Shown piece by piece: positions 9,558 through 17,769 of a DNA stretch of 64,000 nucleotides. The translations under genes and the position numbers were made by a program. The stretch's first letter is position 1. Each line of letters opens with the position of its first letter. Source of the stretch: an uncultured Poribacteria bacterium (GTDB lineage: Bacteria > Poribacteria > WGA-4E > WGA-3G); assembly GCA_951828385.1 (NCBI GenBank), contig OX639973.1, forward strand, positions 2,343,200 through 2,407,199, in the 5' to 3' direction. The notes beneath the pieces are model-generated. The model was not told the DNA's origin, ran no database searches, and saw only the letters and a program-made list of their open reading frames with translations.

Positions 9558-9923
9558 TTACGCCTCAGGTTTATACAAACCGACACAGTTCCCGCTTGGG
9601 TCAAGGAACATAGCAAAAGCACCATTACCTCCCGGAATAACTTGAGGAGGTACACAGGTCTTGCCACCGAGACTTTTTGCCTTGTCAAGCGATGCCTGAA
9701 GGTCGTCAACCTGAACATAAATTGAGACATAGTTAGAAACAGGCATGTCATCGGTTGTCGGGAGTATGTGTCCACATACCTTGTTTTCGGCTTCCGGTTC
9801 CAATCCGTAAACACCACCAAGAATCTGGCCGGCTGCATTCCAATCAAACAGCGAACTATAGAATTCGCTCAATGATTCCGCATCCTTTCCGGCTATTTCA
9901 AAATGTACGACGGGATTTCCCAT
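9558..9923 (-). CDS. VOC (glyoxalase/bleomycin-resistance) family protein
   Basis: 121 aa, one vicinal-oxygen-chelate domain made of two beta-alpha-beta-beta-beta units: it begins GNPVVHFEIAGKD and ends DPSGNCVGLYKPEA. VOC proteins bind a metal and act as lyases, isomerases, dioxygenases or resistance proteins; the substrate here cannot be told. An AAGGAAGG ribosome-binding site precedes it. It lies 76 bp downstream of the lipoprotein gene at 10000-10848 on the same strand. A second member, broken by TnpB copy 2, shares its N-terminal residues. Confidence 0.88.
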   Translation of the reverse strand: MGNPVVHFEIAGKDAESLSEFYSSLFDWNAAGQILGGVYGLEPEAENKVCGHILPTTDDMPVSNYVSIYVQVDDLQASLDKAKSLGGKTCVPPQVIPGGNGAFAMFLDPSGNCVGLYKPEA

Positions 9924-9999
9924 TGGAATTAATTCCTTCCTTTACACAAAATTATTTTATATTAAGTAATTATACATTAATATGCATTAAAAAGCAAAT

Positions 10000-10848
10000 T
10001 TATTTTTCCATGGGGAACAGAACGGCTTTAGATAAAAGATAGTTTATGATTATCTCCGCTGCAACCTGTCCTTTCGGATTATCTCCATGATGCGTTTGGT
10101 AGACCATCGCCAATCTACCACGAATTCCATCCCGAAGAATAATTGGATCTGCTAATGTCGCTTCAATACTACCCGTATCACTTGCATATATTTTTTCAGC
10201 GTACCACTCAGATTTGAGTTGCTCCAAGGGGAAGGGTCTGTTAGATTTAAAATTGACTAAACTTGGTGCTACCGTTTTTCCATCTCCTGTGACCAGCATA
10301 TTCAGGTTCTCAATTTCCTCAACATTTATATCAACATGTGGGAGATCCATAAGGTTTTGTAGAGGTGCTTTGTTATTTGGTGTGGCATCTGAACTGTAAT
10401 ACCCCAAGTAATCTGCATGATTCAGAATCGTATCACCATCGGTTGTTTCGATCCAGTTTTCTGCTACAGATCCATCAGGCTGGGTATTCCCTGCGGCATA
10501 GATTGATGCGGGTAAAACGCCATAAAGGACGCAGACATTCACGGCACCGTTTGCTGTTGTTTCAACCATCCAGTTTTTAAGATATCCCTCATTTTCTGTA
10601 ATCGCCGCACGGATTCCATTGGATTCCAAAAGTTTTTTTGTCGTTTTTGCTGCAACTGTCGCATTTTCCAATGTTATCCACGAGGCACTACCCGTATAAA
10701 TCAATACATCCATCGGAGGATCTACCTCGCCTGTATCCGATACACCAGATACAATAGCTGTTGACTTTTTCTGCACTTTCGTGCAACTCGCAAAGGAAAC
10801 CGTACAACCGATTAGAGCGATAATAACTATCCATCGGTATTTCCGCAT
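10000..10848 (-). CDS. Conserved lipoprotein, possible ThuA/amidotransferase-like fold
   Basis: 282 aa. The N-terminus has a hydrophobic run with two candidate lipoboxes (LIGC at residues 12-15 and FASC near 18-21), so it is probably an exported lipoprotein. The mature part contains VLIYTGSASWITLENA, then NVCVLYGVLP, an alternating beta-alpha layout reminiscent of class I glutamine amidotransferase/ThuA folds, but no catalytic Cys-His pair is clear. AAGGAG lies 8 bases before the ATG. A decayed copy of its last codons occurs at 11114-11149. Function is unknown. Confidence 0.7.
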   Translation of the reverse strand: MRKYRWIVIIALIGCTVSFASCTKVQKKSTAIVSGVSDTGEVDPPMDVLIYTGSASWITLENATVAAKTTKKLLESNGIRAAITENEGYLKNWMVETTANGAVNVCVLYGVLPASIYAAGNTQPDGSVAENWIETTDGDTILNHADYLGYYSSDATPNNKAPLQNLMDLPHVDINVEEIENLNMLVTGDGKTVAPSLVNFKSNRPFPLEQLKSEWYAEKIYASDTGSIEATLADPIILRDGIRGRLAMVYQTHHGDNPKGQVAAEIIINYLLSKAVLFPMEK

Positions 10849-10909
10849 TTATAGTTCTCCTTCAAGTGTAACGTGATTTTATAGTAGATTCTGTAATTAC
10901 TTATACACT

Positions 10910-11010
10910 CAGCATCGGTGCGGTTGGAATGCAGGTCGCATTTGGGCGAGTACGCCGCGATGCACTTCGCATCTGGGCGTGTACGCCGCAAAAACCGAAC
11001 CTACCGGGGG
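10910..11010. repeat. GC-rich direct and inverted repeat
   Basis: GGTGCGGTTGGAA at the left pairs loosely with AACCGAACCTACCGGGG at the right. Between them CGCATTTGGGCGAGTACGCC and CGCATCTGGGCGTGTACGCC are near-identical direct repeats. The outer motif resembles the element at 40258-40310. Confidence 0.5.
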
Positions 11011-11113
11011 TTGAAAGTGTGTATTTATTTTTGGAATTTACTATAATTTCTTTCTTTACACAAAATTGTTTTATATTAAGTAATTATACATTAATATACA
11101 TTAAAAAGCAAAT

Positions 11114-11227
11114 TTATTTTTCCATTGGGAACAGAACCGCTTTAGATCCAGTTTATCGCTCTGCTTCCGCGTTAATCCTTCGATTTCTTATGTCGTTAAT
11201 ATTCCAACCAAATATGGAACTGTGATA
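11114..11227 (-). pseudogene. Remnant: 3' part of a split VOC gene fused to a lipoprotein-gene tail
   Basis: From 11227 the minus strand reads YHSSIFGWNINDIRNRR, matching the FYSSLFDWN region of VOC proteins, and then reaches a stop at 11153. Next, in another frame, comes GSKAVLFPMEK and a stop (11149-11114), identical to the tail of the lipoprotein at 10000-10848. The 75 bp beyond (about 11040-11113) also repeat the DNA after that gene. The missing 5' part of the VOC gene is at 12800-12867, on the far side of TnpB copy 2. Confidence 0.7.
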
Positions 11228-11286
11228 GCACCCACTACCTAAAGGCAGGGGCTTCGGTTTCATAGCGACTGCGGTTTTCTCATGAA

Positions 11287-11388
11287 TGGTTATTGGTTGT
11301 TGGTTGTTGGTTATTGGAAAGAGAGGAAACACCCTATCAAAAACACCTCTTTCTTAACCAATTACTATTAACTATTAACCAACCACTA
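11287..11388. repeat. MITE-like insert in the guide-RNA region of TnpB copy 2
   Basis: About 100 bp with imperfect inverted ends, TGGTTATTGGTTGTTGG on the left and TTAACTATTAACCAACCA on the right, and inner AAAGAG/CTCTTT. The centre holds a degenerate copy of the dispersed motif (11325-11347). It separates AGACGGT from GAGAAAACCGC, which lie 9 bp apart in copy 1. Confidence 0.7.
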
Positions 11389-11456
11389 AAAAACCGTCTT
11401 ATTTTCGCTCCACCCGCGGGCGTTTCCCTGGAGTCTCCTACACTACAGGCATATCG

Positions 11457-12575
11457 TCAGATAACGGCTATCCCTGCCCGCAAAATGTTTATCGCAGCGT
11501 TTATGTCTCTATCGTGGTGTGAACCACATTCAGGACATGTCCACTGCCTATCGTCCAATGTTAGGGTTTCGTTATGAAAACCGCAATCACTACAAGGTTT
11601 TGTTGTAGCCGTCCATTGTCCGACTTGTTTGAAATGACGCTTATGTTTTTGACACTTATATGCCAATATCTCAACAAACTGATAGAAGGCGAGGTCAGAG
11701 ACTTTACGACCCCACAAGCGTTTCATACCGTCAAGGTTTAACGTCTCGATGAAAATCCTATCAAACTTTTTACAAAGTTTAGAGGCAAGTTGCCAATGAA
11801 AGTCTTTGCGTTGATTGCTGATTTTCCGATAAAGCCGTGCGAGCTGTCTCACGCAACGCCACCAACCGTTAGAACCTTTTTGCTTACGGCTAAGGTCTTT
11901 ATTGAGAGACCGAAGTTTGTTCAAGGAGTGCTTCAAAGGTTGTGGGTGTTGGATTTTCTCACCCGTGCTCAGTGTCAAATAAGCGTCTTTCATACCGAAA
12001 TCTGCCCCAACGCTCTTACCTGTTGTCGGCAGTGGTTTGAAATCTGTGTAGGTTGTTGTTATGCACAACCAATAGTCGCCACAACTATCACGTTTGATTG
12101 TGATATATCTGAGAGTCCCATGCCATTGGCGGTGTTTATGAAACGTATATGGCACTTTATCAAGTTGCCACTTCCGTGTCTTTGGATTCCATTTGCGAAA
12201 CGTCAACGTGATACGATTATTTTTCAGAGACCACCCCGATTCTCCGGGGTAGGTGATAGACTTAAACTTGTGTCTCGGTTTAATTTTCGGTCTACCGCCA
12301 AGTTTCTTGAAAAATCTATCGTATGCCCTATCAATGCGTCTCAGTTCCTGTTGGATCGCTTGACTCGGCAATGCCTTCCAATGCGGGTGCGTCGTCCCTT
12401 TCAAAACTTTCACGTGGTCGCACATACCCTCAAAGTTGACGGACGGCAACCCGTCTTTATGGCGTTGACGCTGCCACTCATGGAAGTAGACATGCACCTG
12501 CCACATATCGTCAAGCAAGTTACCAATTCGTATCGTGTTAGATTGTTTCCCAAGCGGGTATTTATAGGTTTTCAT
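11457..12575 (-). CDS. tnpB: RNA-guided nuclease TnpB, copy 2
   Basis: 372 aa from ATG. RuvC residues are intact: Asp in SVGADFGMK, Glu in FIETLNLDGM, Asp in HDRDINAA. The zinc ribbon is CSDCG and CPECG. It is clearly paralogous to copy 1 in the C-terminal half (KRLWGRKVSD, WTATTKPCSDCG shared) but differs in the N-terminal half, so the two are not a recent duplication. It has a perfect consensus promoter and a structured leader and lacks an obvious ribosome-binding site. Its guide-RNA region is interrupted by the repeat at 11287-11388, so the nuclease may be orphaned from a working guide. Confidence 0.92.
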   Translation of the reverse strand: MKTYKYPLGKQSNTIRIGNLLDDMWQVHVYFHEWQRQRHKDGLPSVNFEGMCDHVKVLKGTTHPHWKALPSQAIQQELRRIDRAYDRFFKKLGGRPKIKPRHKFKSITYPGESGWSLKNNRITLTFRKWNPKTRKWQLDKVPYTFHKHRQWHGTLRYITIKRDSCGDYWLCITTTYTDFKPLPTTGKSVGADFGMKDAYLTLSTGEKIQHPQPLKHSLNKLRSLNKDLSRKQKGSNGWWRCVRQLARLYRKISNQRKDFHWQLASKLCKKFDRIFIETLNLDGMKRLWGRKVSDLAFYQFVEILAYKCQKHKRHFKQVGQWTATTKPCSDCGFHNETLTLDDRQWTCPECGSHHDRDINAAINILRAGIAVI

Positions 12576-12579
12576 GGAC

Positions 12580-12668
12580 TATCAAGTCTCAAGTCTTTAA
12601 CCCCTAAACAGTGGGTAGGCAGACACATTGCCTTGCGACAACGCTGTTTATGTCTGCCAACTTGATAC
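12580..12668 (-). ncRNA. Structured tnpB leader RNA, copy 2
   Basis: The minus strand shows the same three-helix layout as copy 1: outer TATCAAGT/ACTTGATA, then TAAACAG/CTGTTTA (7 bp, replacing TGTGAAG/CTTCACA) and CGTTGTC-GCAA-GGCAATG with a GNRA loop. Flanks TTGGCAGACA and CCCAC...GGGGTTAAAGACTTGA are conserved. An alternative GGCAGACA/TGTCTGCC helix is possible only in this copy. Confidence 0.65.
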
Positions 12669-12672
12669 TATC

Positions 12673-12701
12673 ATTATACAACATTTTTAGGTGAATGTCA
12701 A
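12673..12701 (-). promoter_or_regulatory. Consensus promoter of tnpB copy 2
   Basis: The minus strand reads TTGACA, 17 bp, TATAAT: an exact sigma-70 consensus. It is placed so that transcription starts at the outer helix of the leader. Confidence 0.85.
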
Positions 12702-12799
12702 ATCTTTTTTGACACAAACCCTTTGCCCGCCTACATCCCGGGGTCCCCACCCGTTACTGGGAAGGGGCAAGCTAAAGCATGGGGTCTTGGCGGGAAAAT

Positions 12800-12867
12800 T
12801 GATAAAAATCGCTTAACTTTTTACCATCCCTGCCCGATATTTCAAAATGTACGACTGGATTTCCCAT
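12800..12867 (-). pseudogene. 5' fragment of VOC gene split by TnpB copy 2
   Basis: Starts MGNPVVHFEISGRDGKKLSD and continues FY before entering the element; the family continues with SSLFGWN, which is found at 11227 across the element. The native ATG is kept. Nothing functional remains after the break. Confidence 0.8.
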
Positions 12868-13164
12868 AATATGTTCTCCCTCTCATCTTTTAGATTGTTA
12901 TTCAACCAAAAAATAAAACGCAAAAACCGTCTTTGCGTTGCACCATTTCCCTGCAGTTCTGAAATTCAATTTTCCACATTTCTTATATTCGCTTGATATG
13001 TAGGCAGTTTTTTGTTATAATTGGATATAAGATTATGCTGTATCCAGTTTGAGTTTAAGAGTATCCCCGGTTCGTAGTAGGGCAATTCATTGCCCGTTTG
13101 TGCCGTTTATTACAAATCCACCCTAAAAATTTAAAGAAGATGAGGCATTAAGGAAGTAATACAC

Positions 13165-13422
13165 ATGAATTTAACGATTGAATTAACAACTGAACAGGTT
13201 ATTGATTTGATTCAGCAGATGCCACCCAAGGAAAAGTTAACGGTTCTCAAGGCACTTGCAAAACAGGCTCGTAAGGGACGCCCTGAACGGATGAAATATG
13301 CCGAATCGAAGATTCGAGAAGTATGCACCGCACGCGGGTTGGATTGGGACGCGATGACCGAAGACAAACGCTTAGATTTCATCAACGATATTGTCCACGA
13401 GAATCGCGAAAGCAGCCAATAA
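13165..13422 (+). CDS. Small helical protein, probable antitoxin-type partner
   Basis: 85 aa, all-helical, charged: it begins MNLTIELTTEQVIDLIQQMP and has a basic patch KQARKGRPERMK. No named family is certain. It is the first gene of a tight cluster; the next gene starts 12 bp after its stop. AAGGAAG precedes the ATG. Its context, before a DUF4258 protein and a YgiT-type zinc-finger gene, suggests a toxin-antitoxin role, but this is inference. Confidence 0.55.
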   Translation: MNLTIELTTEQVIDLIQQMPPKEKLTVLKALAKQARKGRPERMKYAESKIREVCTARGLDWDAMTEDKRLDFINDIVHENRESSQ

Positions 13423-13434
13423 TTGTTAGGGAAC

Positions 13435-13716
13435 ATGTTTAGTCAAATCCTCCAGGAAATTCAGGAAAAAGTCCGCAACCAAGAATACGTTTTAACACTC
13501 CACGCCGAAGATGAGATGGCTCAGGATAACCTCACAAGTTTTGACGTAGAGAATGTCCTCTTCACGGGTAAAATCGTTGGTAGGCAAAGAGATCTACATA
13601 GAGGCGAATGGAAATATGTTGTAGAAGGTCAAACACACGGTTCAGAAATTGCTGTTGTCGTAACAAAGTTGACCTTTAGCAGAAAATTGGTTATTATTAC
13701 TGTTTATGTGAAATAA
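13435..13716 (+). CDS. DUF4258 domain protein (RelE-like toxin candidate)
   Basis: 93 aa from the ATG at 13435, preceded by TTAGGG; an in-frame TTG at 13423 is less likely. The pattern LTLHAEDEMAQDNLTSFDVENVL...GRQRDLHRGEWKYVVEG is the DUF4258 signature (His-Ala-x-x-x-Met, then Glu). Such proteins are RelE/ParE-like folds usually encoded beside a MqsA/YgiT-type zinc-finger antitoxin, as here (20 bp downstream). Predicted role: RNase or ribosome-dependent toxin; activity is not shown by sequence. Confidence 0.8.
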   Translation: MFSQILQEIQEKVRNQEYVLTLHAEDEMAQDNLTSFDVENVLFTGKIVGRQRDLHRGEWKYVVEGQTHGSEIAVVVTKLTFSRKLVIITVYVK

Positions 13717-13736
13717 AATCACAAGGAGTTAAACTA

Positions 13737-13964
13737 ATGAAGTGTGATATTTGCGGAAAAGAGGGTGCGCGCCAACGTTACATCTCCCGAAGTTATGGCA
13801 AAGGCGAGTCCCTCCTCGTCATCGAAAATGTGCCTACGATCCATTGTCCAAATTGTGGTGAGGGTTACCTAACTGCACAGACCTTAAAAGCAATCGAACG
13901 TATTAAGCGGAATCAGCAAACCGTTGCGTCAAAACGCCCGGTATCAGTCGCAGTTTTCAACTAA
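13737..13964 (+). CDS. YgiT-type zinc-finger protein (antitoxin candidate)
   Basis: 75 aa. Two CxxC pairs (CDICG at residues 3-7 and CPNCG near 41-45) define the MqsA/YgiT N-terminal zinc domain, and the strand IENVPTIHCPNCGEGYLT is typical. The C-terminal helix-turn-helix of full MqsA is absent. It has a strong AAGGAG site and sits 20 bp after the DUF4258 gene, a pairing seen in many type II toxin-antitoxin loci. It probably neutralises the DUF4258 protein. Confidence 0.85.
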   Translation: MKCDICGKEGARQRYISRSYGKGESLLVIENVPTIHCPNCGEGYLTAQTLKAIERIKRNQQTVASKRPVSVAVFN

Positions 13965-13981
13965 TTTGGGTAAAGAAAAAC

Positions 13982-14872
13982 ATGCAAACATCTCATAAAT
14001 ATTTAGATCCGGTCGCCCTCTCTCGGATTGGCGGTATGGAACTTGTTGCACGCCTTGTCGTTGAAGGGTTTGTCACGGGTTTGCACAAAAGTCCGTATCA
14101 AGGGTTCAGCGTCGAATTCGCGGAACACCGGCAGTATATGCCCGGCGATGAAATCCGCTATATTGATTGGAAGGTCTTCGGAAAATCTGACCGGTATTAC
14201 GTCAAAAAGTTTGAAGAGGAGACGAACCTGCGTGCCTATATTCTGCTCGACACGAGCGCGTCAATGAACTATAAACACGCAGAGGAAGGATTGACGAAGT
14301 TTGAATACGGCTGTTACCTCGCGGCAACGCTCACTTACCTCATGCTGAAACAACGCGATTCGGTTGGATTGGCACTCTTTGATACGGATATTACGCAATA
14401 CATTCCACCAAGGGGTGCAGCAACACATCTTCAAGCGATTATGTCTGCCTTGGAGAACGCGACCCCCGGTCAGGAAACCAAGTTGAGCAGCCTTTTTCAC
14501 GAACTTGCTAAACGGATTGTACGACGCGGTTTGGTTATCGTGATCTCGGATCTGCTCGATGAACCCTCACAAGTCATCTCAGCGTTGAAACACCTCCGCC
14601 ACCAAAAACACGAGGTGATCGTCTTTCACCTGCTCGATCCTGCCGAACTTACCTTCCCTTATACCGGCTCTGTCGTTTTTCGGGATATGGAAACCGGAGA
14701 GACCCTTTCAACACAAGCCGACACCCTGAAAACGGACTACCTTGAGAAACTGAACGGGTTTATCCAGAGTTATCGTCGTGGGTGCGGCGCAAGTCAGATT
14801 GATTATGTGCAGATGGATACTGAGACACCGTTCGACTACGCGCTATCTGAGTATCTGTCCCGCCGAAAGTAG
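13982..14872 (+). CDS. DUF58 (vWA-like) protein
   Basis: 296 aa. It contains the DUF58 core RQYMPGDEIRYIDWKVFGKSD and a vWA metal site (LLDTSASMNY, later VISDLLD). DUF58 proteins usually work with a MoxR AAA+ ATPase in maturation or envelope complexes. No moxR lies beside this gene in the window, so a partner must be elsewhere. It starts 17 bp after the zinc-finger gene with only a weak ribosome-binding site. Confidence 0.9.
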   Translation: MQTSHKYLDPVALSRIGGMELVARLVVEGFVTGLHKSPYQGFSVEFAEHRQYMPGDEIRYIDWKVFGKSDRYYVKKFEEETNLRAYILLDTSASMNYKHAEEGLTKFEYGCYLAATLTYLMLKQRDSVGLALFDTDITQYIPPRGAATHLQAIMSALENATPGQETKLSSLFHELAKRIVRRGLVIVISDLLDEPSQVISALKHLRHQKHEVIVFHLLDPAELTFPYTGSVVFRDMETGETLSTQADTLKTDYLEKLNGFIQSYRRGCGASQIDYVQMDTETPFDYALSEYLSRRK

Positions 14873-14895
14873 ATACCCCAATTTTTTTTGTAGGA

Positions 14896-14910
14896 GCGAC
14901 CTCTGGTCGC
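14896..14910. repeat. REP-like hairpin
   Basis: GTAGGAGCGACC-TCT-GGTCGC: 6-bp stem with a 3-base loop, just after the DUF58 stop. The same GTAGGAGCG head occurs at 42277-42290 and 42341-42350. Confidence 0.6.
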
Positions 14911-14951
14911 GATTTCTGACGACTGACCCCTGATAGCCAAACAAGACACCG

Positions 14952-14980
14952 TTGACCGATTAAACAAAGCGTGCTACAAT
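14952..14980 (+). promoter_or_regulatory. Promoter of the Gfo/Idh gene
   Basis: TTGACC, 17 bp, TACAAT, about 37 bp before the ATG; GGAGG ribosome-binding site at 15006-15010. Confidence 0.7.
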
Positions 14981-15017
14981 AACCCCATCAACGATTCAGA
15001 CAGGTGGAGGAAATACG

Positions 15018-16169
15018 ATGAAAACATATCGGATCGGAATTTTGGGATGTAGAGGCCGCGGGACCGCAGCCGCACGGGCATATCATGCACATCCACGCAC
15101 AGAGATCGTCGCGCTCTGCGATCTGATTGAAGAACGTCTAAACACCTTGGGTGAAGAAGTCAACGTCACGGCACGGTTCACGGATTTAGATGAGATGATC
15201 CAACAGACGCAACCCGACATCGTCGCGATTCCTACCGGCACGGAGTTCCACTACGATCTGTGTATGCGTGTACTGGAACACGGTGTTCACATTGAGGTGG
15301 AAAAACCGATGTGCGTAGACCTGGCGCAAGCGGATGCTGTTATCGCCAAAGCGGAAGAGAAGGGCGTACAGGTTGCGGTGCATCATCAAGGAAGAGTTGG
15401 CGCATCTATGCAGGCACTTGCACGTGCTTTTAATGCCGGGAAAATCGGTGAATTGCGCTATATGTACGGCAGCGGGAAAGGCTACTACGGCGGTTACGGA
15501 CTGATGAACATCGGCACACACATGCTCAATAACATGCTGCACTTCGGGAAACGCTGCACAAGCGTCGTAGCGCACCTGACGACGGGTGAAAAGTCTATTA
15601 CACCTACAGATGTCGTGCCATCACCGAGCGGTATGGGAACGATCGCGGGCGAATACATCACCGCAACATTACAATATGAAGGTCACGTCACCGGCACGCT
15701 GCTCCAACACCGGTTTCATAAGATGGATACGGATGCGTATTCTATGGAACTCTACGGGACTGAAGGGCGACTTTTATGGAAGATCGGCGGCGCATGGTGG
15801 CTACCCACACCGCACTATCTCCCAGACGGAACGCACGACCGGTGGGAAGCGTTAGATCTCATCTACCCGGAGCATTACGATTCCAAAAGTAGCGCGTCGG
15901 AAATGGATTACTGGTTCGTGGAGGACTACGTCAATGCTTTAGATGAAGGTAGACCGCATACATGCAGCGGCACCGAGGGACGGCATATCATTGAGATGAT
16001 GATGGGGATTTTTGAATCGGCGGCGTACGGGACCCGTGTTGACCTTCCACAACCCGATCGGCGGCATCCGTTGTTAAGATGGCGCGAAGAATCAGGATTA
16101 GAACCGCCTGCAGAGATGCCAAGAGCCTATGGAGACTGGCTAACGCTGGAATCTGAACGGATTGGCTAA
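15018..16169 (+). CDS. Gfo/Idh/MocA family oxidoreductase
   Basis: 383 aa. An N-terminal Rossmann fold with GILGCRGRG binds NAD(P); EVEKPMCVD carries the conserved Lys-Pro of the family near residue 97. The C-terminal domain has the usual sheet and GTHMLNN. These enzymes oxidise or epimerise sugars, inositols or similar ring compounds; the substrate is not readable. It is a monocistronic unit with a good promoter and ribosome-binding site, convergent with a second family member across a tandem repeat. Confidence 0.92.
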   Translation: MKTYRIGILGCRGRGTAAARAYHAHPRTEIVALCDLIEERLNTLGEEVNVTARFTDLDEMIQQTQPDIVAIPTGTEFHYDLCMRVLEHGVHIEVEKPMCVDLAQADAVIAKAEEKGVQVAVHHQGRVGASMQALARAFNAGKIGELRYMYGSGKGYYGGYGLMNIGTHMLNNMLHFGKRCTSVVAHLTTGEKSITPTDVVPSPSGMGTIAGEYITATLQYEGHVTGTLLQHRFHKMDTDAYSMELYGTEGRLLWKIGGAWWLPTPHYLPDGTHDRWEALDLIYPEHYDSKSSASEMDYWFVEDYVNALDEGRPHTCSGTEGRHIIEMMMGIFESAAYGTRVDLPQPDRRHPLLRWREESGLEPPAEMPRAYGDWLTLESERIG

Positions 16170-16185
16170 ACCAAACGAAAACTCT

Positions 16186-16713
16186 GGCGCGCTTACAAAA
16201 AAATAAAATCAATTCGGTAATTGACGGGCGATGAATCGCCCTACTACGAACATATTGGCTTGTAGTAGTGCTATTTATAGCACGTTCGGAAGTTACACGA
16301 TTAAATTACTTTATCAAGGCGCGCTTACAAAAAAATAAAATCAATTCGGTAATTGACGGGCGATGAATCGCCCTACTACGAACATATTGGCTTGTAGTAG
16401 TGCTATTTATAGCACGTTCGGAAGTTACACGATTAAATTACTTTATCAAGGCGCGCTTACAAAAAAATAAAATCAATTCGGTAATTGACGGGCGATGAAT
16501 CGCCCTACTACGAACATATTGGCTTGTAGTAGTGCTATTTATAGCACGTTCGGAAGTTACACGATTAAATTACTTTATCAAGGCGCGCTTACAAAAAAAT
16601 AAAATCAATTCGGTAATTGACGGGCGATGAATCGCCCTACTACGAACATATTGGCTTGTAGTAGTGCTATTTATAGCACGTTCGGAAGTTACACGATTAA
16701 ATTACTTTATCAA
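16186..16713. repeat. Four exact 132-bp tandem copies of a palindrome-rich unit
   Basis: Unit starts fall at 16186, 16318, 16450 and 16582, and a fifth partial head (GGCGCGC) begins at 16714. Each unit contains GGGCGAT-GA-ATCGCCC, CTACTAC...GTAGTAG and GTGCTA-TTTA-TAGCAC. The unit ends (GGCGCGCTT... and ...AAGGCGCGCC) are inverted relative to each other, like a MITE. No difference between copies was seen. No CRISPR-like spacers are present. Confidence 0.95.
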
Positions 16714-16720
16714 GGCGCGC

Positions 16721-17683
16721 CTAGATTAGCTGCGCAATAACAGCGTTCGTCTGCAAGCCTGCCTCACCGGAACACCGGATCGGTTCACCCGTCTTGAGAT
16801 GATTGATAAAATCTTCTACAAGCCCAGTATGCGTGTGCGGTAACGGGGTCTGGTGCAGTTCAACCAATCCTTCTGACTTCGTTTCAAGCGTCAGGTTCCC
16901 CGAATTCAGCGGCAAACACCGCAAACACCCGCCCGTGCCGTAGACCTCAACATCGTCGATCGAGACCCCGATATTCCAATTGATGTTCGCAACGGCATGT
17001 ACCCCACTCTCAAAACGGAGCGTAAACACGGCGGAATCATCCACTTCTATATCCAAGTGGACGGTCTCCGCATAGCCTTGCACAGATTCGACATCCCCCA
17101 TCAAATACTGAAGCAGTGAGATGCGGTGGCTACCGAGATCCATCAGCACCCCGCCACCACTGATTTTGGGGTCCACCCGCCAGCTGCTCAGATCGTGTCG
17201 ATTCGGATTATAGAAACCGGTATGATTCACCTTTGCAAGCACCACCTCACCGATAGCACCTTCACTCATCAACGCCTTCATCTTCACAATATTCGGATAG
17301 AAGTTCCGGTAATAGGCGAGCATCAAGGTAACGCCGGCATCTCGGCAGGCATCCACCATCCGTTGACACTCTTCAACCGTCATCGCCATCGGTTTTTCGC
17401 AGAGGACGTGCTTACCGGCTTCCGCTGTGCGGATAACGTGTTCACAGTGGAGATATGGCGGCGTTGCGACGTAGATTGCATTGAGTGCGTCATCTGCGAG
17501 GAGCGCGCCAACATCGGTATAGACGCGTTTCGCGCCGTGTCGCTCGGCGAAGTCTTCCGCTTTGGCGCGGTCGCGCCGCATCACAGCGATGAGTTCTGAG
17601 TCATCAACGCTATAAAGCGGCGGTCCACCTTTATATTCAGCGACATCACCACAACCGAGTATGCCCCATCTGACCGTTGCCAT
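16721..17683 (-). CDS. Gfo/Idh/MocA family oxidoreductase, C-terminus cut by repeat array
   Basis: 320 aa from the ATG at 17683 (GAGGAG 9 bases upstream); a longer frame to 17725 is unlikely. Motifs: WGILGCGDVAE for NAD(P), CEKPMAMT, and GGGVLMDLGSHRI. The protein ends AGLQTNAVIAQLI and its stop codon TAG touches the GGCGCGCC end of the tandem array. Family members normally continue 10-25 residues after TNAVI, so the repeat probably removed the native end. Substrate unknown. Confidence 0.88.
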   Translation of the reverse strand: MATVRWGILGCGDVAEYKGGPPLYSVDDSELIAVMRRDRAKAEDFAERHGAKRVYTDVGALLADDALNAIYVATPPYLHCEHVIRTAEAGKHVLCEKPMAMTVEECQRMVDACRDAGVTLMLAYYRNFYPNIVKMKALMSEGAIGEVVLAKVNHTGFYNPNRHDLSSWRVDPKISGGGVLMDLGSHRISLLQYLMGDVESVQGYAETVHLDIEVDDSAVFTLRFESGVHAVANINWNIGVSIDDVEVYGTGGCLRCLPLNSGNLTLETKSEGLVELHQTPLPHTHTGLVEDFINHLKTGEPIRCSGEAGLQTNAVIAQLI

Positions 17684-17769
17684 GAAAAATACTCCTCTTC
17701 CTGTAGGATTCTCACTGCCAAGCACTCTCGGTCGCGATACGCAAACCAGAAATTTAGATGGACAAACGA

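Larger units (their letters stand above)
11228..12799 (-). mobile_element. IS200/IS605-type element with tnpB only, copy 2, inside a VOC gene
   Basis: Bounded by the interrupted VOC coding sequence on both sides, so its limits are set to within about 5 bp. TATCA is present at both junctions (11223-11227 and 12800-12804). The right end carries the CTACC-TAAA-GG hairpin (11234-11247). A secondary palindromic insert lies at 11287-11388 between tnpB and this end. Confidence 0.85.

Noticed and set aside
11790..12665. Antisense frame of 291 codons over tnpB copy 2
   Set aside because: It is a shadow of the TnpB coding frame; the protein text has no domain.
16186..16713. Possible CRISPR array
   Set aside because: The units are 132 bp and identical throughout, with no unique spacers and no cas genes.
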